A stretch of 64,000 bases of DNA from the NCBI GenBank assembly GCA_947579605.1, contig OX388327.1, positions 10,403,122 to 10,467,121 of the forward strand, given 5' to 3'. The notes under the pieces were generated by a model. That model made no database searches. It had not been told where the DNA came from and saw only the letters and a program-made list of their open reading frames with translations. A program made the translations under genes and the position numbers. How positions within the stretch are numbered: the first letter of the stretch is position 1; every line of letters begins with the position of its first letter. This document shows positions 58,714 to 64,000 of this stretch, piece by piece. The DNA is from Athripsodes cinereus. Taxonomy: Eukaryota > Arthropoda > Insecta > Trichoptera > Leptoceridae.

Positions 58714-59991
58714 ATGTCGGTTAAACTAGAGACAAGAGGCTGGCATGTGGACTCTGGAGCTACGGCGCATATGTCACCACACATAGATTGGCTACAAGAC
58801 ACTAGAGATGCTCCTGCTGATATATCGTTTGCAAATGGTGAGGTGACGAATGCTAATACAGTGGGTAATGTAAAAGTTACATTGGCAGATTCATCAAAGA
58901 TGAAAATTAACGATGTTGTTCATATACCAAATCTTTCAACGAATCTTATATCAGTGAGTAAAGCAGCACAGAAGGGCTTAATCTGGGTTTTCAAAGCTGA
59001 TGGTGCTCACATGTATAGTGAAAGAAGCTTCCACGTTACGGGCGAGATTATAGCAAGCGCCAAGCAAGTGAATGGACTATATCGTTTGGTTTTGCAAGAA
59101 GATTATGTTGATAAACCAAAGAAGAAGCATCAAGAGCAAGTAAATTTAACGGTTTGGGATACGTGGCATAAATGTTTGGGTCATTTGGGACAAGCAAACA
59201 TGGAATTGTTGAAAAGCGGTTTAGCAGATGGAATAAGTTATAGTGACAAAGAAATATCTTCAGATTGTGTTGCATGTGTTATGGGAAAACAGCACAGAGT
59301 TGTCTGTAGAAACAAAGGCAAGAGAGCAAGTGAGGTATTGGAATTGGTTCACTCAGACTTATGTGGTCCCAGTGACGAATCACTGTCTGGTGCAAAATAT
59401 TTTGTAACCTTTATTGATGACTATTCAAGAAAAACGTTTGTATATGTTGTGAAACACAAAAATGAAATCATTAAATTATTTAAAGATTGGAAAACGTTAG
59501 TTGAAAATCAAACAGGAAAGAAACTTAAATGCCTGAGAACAGATAACGGTTTAGAATATCTCAATAAAGAAATGGACGAGTTTTTAAAGGAAAATGGAAT
59601 AGTTCACCAAACGACAATTCCAAGAACTCCTGAACAAAATGGTGTTGCAAGAGCTAACAGAACCATTGTTGAGAAAACACGTACCTTGATAAATGATGCT
59701 GGGTTGGATAAATGTTTTTGGGCAGAAGCAGTCAATACTGTTGTATATTTAAAGAACAGATCTCCAACAAAGGCTTTAAAACGAAAATTACCTGAAGAAA
59801 TCTGGACGGGAGAAAGAGTAAATCTACAACATCTCAAAGTATTTGGATGTGCTTCATATGCACATGTTCCTATAGAACTTCAAAAGAAGTGGGATCCTAA
59901 GAGCAAAGAGATGGTAATGGTTGGATACTGTACTGAGTCAAAAGGATATCGTTTAATAGATCTTAACAATCCTCATAGTCGAGAAGGTTAG
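58714..59991 (+). pseudogene. pol: copia protease and integrase part of pol
   Basis: Protease active site WHVDSGATAHM, GAG-pre-integrase WHKCLGHLGQANMELL with CVACVMGKQ (HHCC-like), then integrase core: VHSDLCGP (D), CLRTDNGLEY (D) and PEQNGVARANRTIVEKTRTL (E), and the C-terminal LKVFGCASYAHVP. All three catalytic acids are present. A frameshift near 59985 ends the reading; the following 59987-60170 segment continues in another frame (VRDVIFHENVFPAK). Confidence 0.92.
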
Positions 59992-61833
59992 AGATGTTAT
60001 TTTCCATGAAAATGTATTTCCAGCCAAGACGAAGGATGAGAATAGAGTTGTTCAGTCAGAGTGTGAAATAGAGTATAATTTGTTTAACACAAATAATATA
60101 GAAAATTCTATTAGAAATGACCAACAAACTTTTTATGATGAAAGTATCTCTGAGGATATTATGAATAACGATGAACATATTGTATCTACAAGATGTATCT
60201 ACAGAAGATGATAATGTCAGAAGATATCCAGCTCGGGAAAGGCATCCAAGACAATTTCCAGATCATGTATTGTTTCAAACAACGTACAAATCGAATGAAC
60301 CTGATAACGTTCATGACGCTCTGAATGTACCAGATCAAAAACTATGGAAGAAGGCAATGGATGAAGAAATGAATTCTTTAATGAAGAATGAAACTTGGAC
60401 ACTAGTAGATTTGCCCGAAGGAAAGAAAATGATTGATTGTAAATGGGTTTTTAAAATCAAGAGGGATTCTGAGGGTAAAGTTGTAAAACACAAAGCTAGA
60501 TTAGTGGCAAGAGGTTTTTCACAGAAATATGGTATAGATTATTCAGATACTTTTTCACCTGTTATAAGACATAATAGTTTAAAGCTACTTTTTGCATTGT
60601 CAGTAGAATTAGATTTTAGTATAGATCATTTAGATGTCAACACAGCTTTCTTACATGGTGACTTAAACGAAGAAGTCTATATGAGACAACCTGAAGGTAT
60701 GGAAGTTGGTACCAATAAGGTGTGCTTATTAAAGAATGCTTTGTATGGGCTCAAACAAGCTAGTAGGTGTTGGTACAAGAAAATTGATCAAGTTTTACTT
60801 GAGATGAAATTTGTTAGATCTAAATTGGAACCATGTATCTATATTAAAAGGAGTGAGGAAAGTATTGTTATAATTGCTTTGTATGTAGATGATATTATTG
60901 TTTTTAGTAATAACTACTTACCATATGAAAGAAAGTGTGAAAACTGAGTTAATGAATAAATTTGATATAAAGAATTTAGGTGAAGCTAATGATGTATTGG
61001 GTATGAAAATTAAAAGATTAGATGGTAAACTTTATGTTAATCAGAAATTGTATATAGAAGATCTTTTAAGAAAATTCAATATGATTGATTGTAAAGTATC
61101 CAAAACTTCAATGGAATGTAATTTGAAATTGAGCAAAGCTGAAAATTCTGTTACTTCATTACCGTATCAGGAACTTATTGGTTCTTTGATGTATTTAGCT
61201 GTTAATACCAGACCAGATATTTTGCATACTGTTAGTTCATTAAGTCAGTTTAACAATTGTTATAATGACACTCATTGGAAATGTGCAAAGCGAATACTGA
61301 GATACTTGAAGAATACAGCAGATGTATGATTGATTTATAGAAAAACTGGACAACCTTTAATGGGATATGTAGATTCAGATTGGGGAAATTGTCATATCGA
61401 TAGAAGGTCGTATACTGGTTTTGTATTTATTCTTGCAGGCTGTGCAGTATCGTGGGAAAGCAAGAAACAGCGAACAGTGGCTCTGTCTAGCACTGAAGCT
61501 GAATACATGGGTTTAACACATGGGATTAAAGAATCAATGTTTTTAAAGGGTCTTTTGTGTGAGTTAGGTGTAATGGAGGAAAAGGACTCAATAACCATCT
61601 TTAACGATAATCAATCAGCTCATAAACTAGCTGAGAATCATGTTTTCCATAATAGAACAAAACACATTGATATTCAACATCATTTTATTAGAGATGCACT
61701 GTCTGAGGGTAATATATGTTTGAAATATTTATGTACAAATGATATGATAGCAGATGTGATGACAAAGTCCTTAGGGGAGCAGAATCACAATCGCTGTGTT
61801 TCTGGTTTGGGGATGTTTGCATACATCATGTAA
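59987..61833 (+). pseudogene. pol: copia reverse transcriptase and RNase H part of pol
   Basis: RT blocks: WKKAMDEEMNSLMKNETWTL, KWVFKIKRDSEGKVVKHKAR, DYSDTFSPVIRHNSLKLLFA, LDVNTAFLHGDLNEEVYMRQ, LYGLKQASRCWYKKI and the catalytic ALYVDDIIVF. RNase H follows with YVDSDWGNCHIDRRSYTGFV and ALSSTEAEYMG, ending HFIRDALSEGN.. and a stop at 61833. Breaks: a 13-bp doubling (TGTATCTACA-GA, about 60180-60206) shifts frame; another shift follows YVDD near 60915; TGA at 61327-61329. Confidence 0.92.
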
Positions 61834-61860
61834 GATTTGTGTAAATAATGGAGCCAGATT

Positions 61861-61869
61861 AAGGGCGAG
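61861..61869 (+). other. polypurine tract of the copia element
   Basis: AAGGGCGAG directly before the 3' LTR; priming site for plus-strand DNA. One pyrimidine interrupts it. Confidence 0.6.
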
Positions 61870-62075
61870 TGTTAGAATATTTATGATATAATCTGCCTCC
61901 TTTGCATTCTCTATGATCTATGACTGTCATAACTGTAAGTTGATGTATTCTATGGTTGTAGACTTGTAACTCATGTTTGGTATGGATCACGTGTTTTTGT
62001 ATTGTTGTACTTTGTGAATTCAAGATACATAATAAACTGCTTACTCTGCTACAAATCCCTGTCTTTTTACTATCA
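61870..62075 (+). repeat. 3' LTR of the copia element
   Basis: 206 bp, TGTTAG to TTACTATCA, AATAAA near 62030. Near-identical to the 5' LTR. Confidence 0.93.
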
Positions 62076-62080
62076 TACGT

Positions 62081-62400
62081 AAATAATAATATATTTTAAT
62101 TCAGAGAAATGAGTATTTGATTTTACTTTAAAGTGATAGTATATGCAGGGATTAAGATTAGATTGTTGAATGTTAAGGATATCCTGGATTGATAACGAAT
62201 AATATTAAAATATCACACAGAGCCAATACATACAAAATATGTTCACAATTAGGTATTATAAATGTTTACTAAACCTTAAACTGTGATCATACAATGAAAA
62301 TATTCATGTAATTTTTTTTGTGGAGTCTTAAGGTTAAGAGTGAATATTTAACAAACTTAAACCATTACCCAAAATGAAGATTGAGTCACCTTACGATTTG
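62081..62400. other. no gene seen
   Basis: AT-rich; upstream DNA of NPC2-like paralogue 4. Confidence 0.5.
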
Positions 62401-62406
62401 ATAATA

Positions 62407-62467
62407 TGATAACATTATCAAATGTGATTAGGTGCAGGCACAAATCAGGGAGTATTGTTATATAAAG
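62407..62467 (+). promoter_or_regulatory. promoter module of NPC2-like paralogue 4
   Basis: TGATAACATTATCA (inverted GATA sites) runs into AAATGTGATTAGGTG and GCAGGCA, then TATATAAAG at 62459-62467, 63 bases before the ATG. AAATGTGATTA is shared exactly with paralogue 2. Confidence 0.6.
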
Positions 62468-62529
62468 AGTGAGTTGCATCCACCGATTAGATGTTTGTAT
62501 CACTCTTAGCAGCACTACATAGATATATC

Positions 62530-63766
62530 ATGGTAAACTACAGGACTATAATTGTGGTGGTCACACTGCTGACATTGGTTTCATACTCAAAATGTTTGAA
62601 GCCTAAAAAATGTGAGTACAATATGCAATATTACATAGTTATTTAATTGTTCTTTTCTTTTCCTCATCATTCATTAAAAGGAAACAAGGCATTCAAAACC
62701 ATTCTGTGCAATCAAAGGAGGTCTGTGACCTCTGTTTCTTTAATCTACAAATCCATTAAACACTGGTACAATATATTATATTGCCTAATATATGTACTTG
62801 TAAAATGTTAGTATCAGACGAGATATTTTTAAAATATTGTAAGAAATGCAATTCCTGATATCAACCCGACCCCATTTACCCCTATAACTTTGTAATGAAT
62901 CTTAATTAACATTTTGTATAGGTATATTTTTAATTATTTAATTTGTAGGTAACAACGGAGGACCCCTGCCTTTGACACTTGTAGTAGATGGATGCACGGA
63001 AGAACCATGTATTGTCTATAATGGAATTGGTGCCACAATGAACATAACATTCGAAAGCTGTAAGTTAACAAATTCAATGTCATAATATATTATTTTGTGT
63101 GGTCAAGAGAGTGATTAATGTGGATTTATTGTTTACATGTACCTAACTACATAATAAACACTGTGCACCAAAGTAATATAGTACCAAGTAACACAAGAGA
63201 AAACTATTAATTGTGCATAAGTAAATATCTAATGTATAGCTGTACATCTCATTATTTAGTAGAGGGAAATGTAGAAAAGTCTGAAAGTGATATAAAACAT
63301 TTTAAATATTAGGAAAAGATAAATTAATTAGTTAAATATTAATGTTTTCATTAAAATGAATTTAAAAACACTGTATAATTTCCAAATTAAATTTATTCAC
63401 CTCAAACGTTTTCGCCAAGGCTTCTACTTGGCATCATCAGGAGGACTCAGTAGAAGCCTTGGCGAAAACGTTTGAGGTGAATAAATTTAATTTGGAAATT
63501 ATACAGTGTTTTTAAATTCATTTTAATTATAATGAATTTCCAAAGTGTTAACACAAAAACATTTGATTTATTTAATGTTTTCAGTAAGTTCAACTAAAAC
63601 TCTTGAAGTCAAGGTAAAGGCCTTTCTTATAGGAAATATTGCAATAGACTTTCCGATGCCAGGTGAATTGGGAAATGCCTGCAACGGTCTCCTCAATGGT
63701 TACTGCCCTATTGAGAAGGGAGAGATACTGATTTACAACTTGTTTATGCCACTCAACTATCCACCG
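62530..63766 (+). CDS. NPC2-like ML-domain protein, paralogue 4 (3' end beyond window)
   Basis: Exons 62530-62611, 62949-63059, 63585-63766 with the cluster's phases (1,1,0); exon 4 lies past base 64000. Signal peptide (YRTIIVVVTLLTLVSYSKC), then the ML domain with C at the exon 1/2 join, VDGCTEEPC, GNACNGLLNGYC; the sixth cysteine would be in exon 4. NITFES site is kept. Exon 3 is 182 nt against 179 in the others, one extra codon at FLIGNIAIDF. Intron 2 contains a 178-bp inverted repeat with a hammerhead-like core. Confidence 0.93.
63350..63527. repeat. perfect inverted repeat, 78-bp arms, 22-bp spacer
   Basis: Left arm 63350-63427, right arm 63450-63527, exact reverse complements by eye. 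The arms include CACCTCAAACGTTTTCGCC and GGCTTCTAC; the spacer TTGGCATCATCAGGAGGAC.. completes a hammerhead-like core on the minus strand. In intron 2 of NPC2-like paralogue 4. Confidence 0.92.
63400..63444 (-). ncRNA. type I hammerhead ribozyme-like motif
   Basis: On the minus strand: CCTC, core CTGATGA (63440-63434), an extra U, stem II GCCAAG..CTTGGC around TAGAAGC, then GAAA, ACGTTT and GAGG. CCTC and GAGG pair perfectly as stem I; the three-pair stem III (AAC/GTT) has no loop, as in minimal hammerheads that work as dimers. Same architecture, including the extra U, as 1487-1536. Not tested. Confidence 0.6.
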
Positions 63767-64000
63767 GTAAGAAAGACAAATATGAATAACTAAGTGACAC
63801 ATAAAATACACAAAACTAAAATTTGACATTTACTGAATACATGGCTCTGTTCAAGGGTGTACACGGGATGTTTTGTAGGAAGGGGCAACAGGATTTTTAG
63901 AAAATTTCTGACCTTTTCATTTTTGTTTAACAAATTTAGTTTTACACATCATTATCTTCAGTCTGACTTAAAAGGCGAACAACTTCCCGTTTTGATGCCA
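63767..64000. other. intron 3 of NPC2-like paralogue 4
   Basis: Only part of the intron is in the window; the donor GTAAGA follows exon 3. No other feature. Confidence 0.6.

Larger units (their letters stand above)
55988..62075 (+). mobile_element. defective Ty1/copia LTR retrotransposon
   Basis: Two LTRs (TG..CA) bracket gag-pol in the copia order protease, integrase, reverse transcriptase, RNase H. TACGT flanks both sides (55983-55987 and 62076-62080), a perfect 5-bp target duplication. It is dead: an in-frame stop ends gag, a zinc knuckle is missing, at least three frameshifts and one stop cut pol, and an RTE element is inserted in the leader. LTRs differ by about three substitutions plus a 4-bp indel, so the insertion is fairly young although the coding region is broken. 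Confidence 0.95.

Noticed and set aside
60171..60947. ATG at 60171 as a true start of a copia reverse transcriptase protein
   Set aside because: It lies just after a frameshifting 13-bp duplication; the element's pol is made as one polyprotein.

Overview
The window is eukaryotic nuclear DNA, AT-rich and intron-containing, most likely from an insect and probably a moth or butterfly. The evidence is spliced genes of animal type, small tandem NPC2-like genes as in insects, and repeats typical of Lepidoptera: a Helitron ending in CTAGT, RTE-type retrotransposon tails ending in short ATGT or TA runs, and Harbinger, hAT and pogo-like non-autonomous elements. No species can be named from the sequence alone.

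Layout. Three conserved genes lie on the minus strand. NPRL2 (2535-15101, 6 exons) is a GATOR1 subunit of the amino-acid/TORC1 pathway. An HCFC1R1-like gene (19723-21575, 3 exons) is next. UNC119 (31392-39690, 3 exons) is a myristoyl-cargo chaperone. On the plus strand from 42318 to the window end is a tandem cluster of four NPC2/ML-domain secreted lipid-binding genes. They share intron phases (1,1,0) and six-cysteine spacing; the fourth runs off the window. All splice junctions given were read by eye as GT..AG in matching phase.

The rest is mostly transposon-derived. NPRL2 intron 1 is 9.5 kb and holds a 4.6 kb autonomous-type DNA transposon with 4-bp target duplications. A hAT-like element and a 425-bp TIR element are nested inside it, and a 126-bp duplication copied the start of its transposase. 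UNC119 intron 1 holds a 5.3 kb array of 48 nearly identical 111-bp units. A defective Ty1/copia LTR retrotransposon (55988-62075, perfect 5-bp target duplication, near-identical LTRs) separates the third and fourth NPC2 genes, and a 5'-truncated RTE element sits in its leader. Smaller repeats include three copies of one Harbinger-type MITE, a tRNA-derived SINE family, an unnamed interspersed family seen about ten times, several fold-back hairpins, and two hammerhead-ribozyme-like motifs (1487-1536 plus strand; 63400-63444 minus strand, centred in a perfect 78-bp inverted repeat).

The most interesting signals are the two hammerhead motifs, the homogeneous 111-bp intronic array, the layered transposon in NPRL2, and a shared GATA/TGATTA plus TATA promoter module in front of three of the four NPC2 paralogues.
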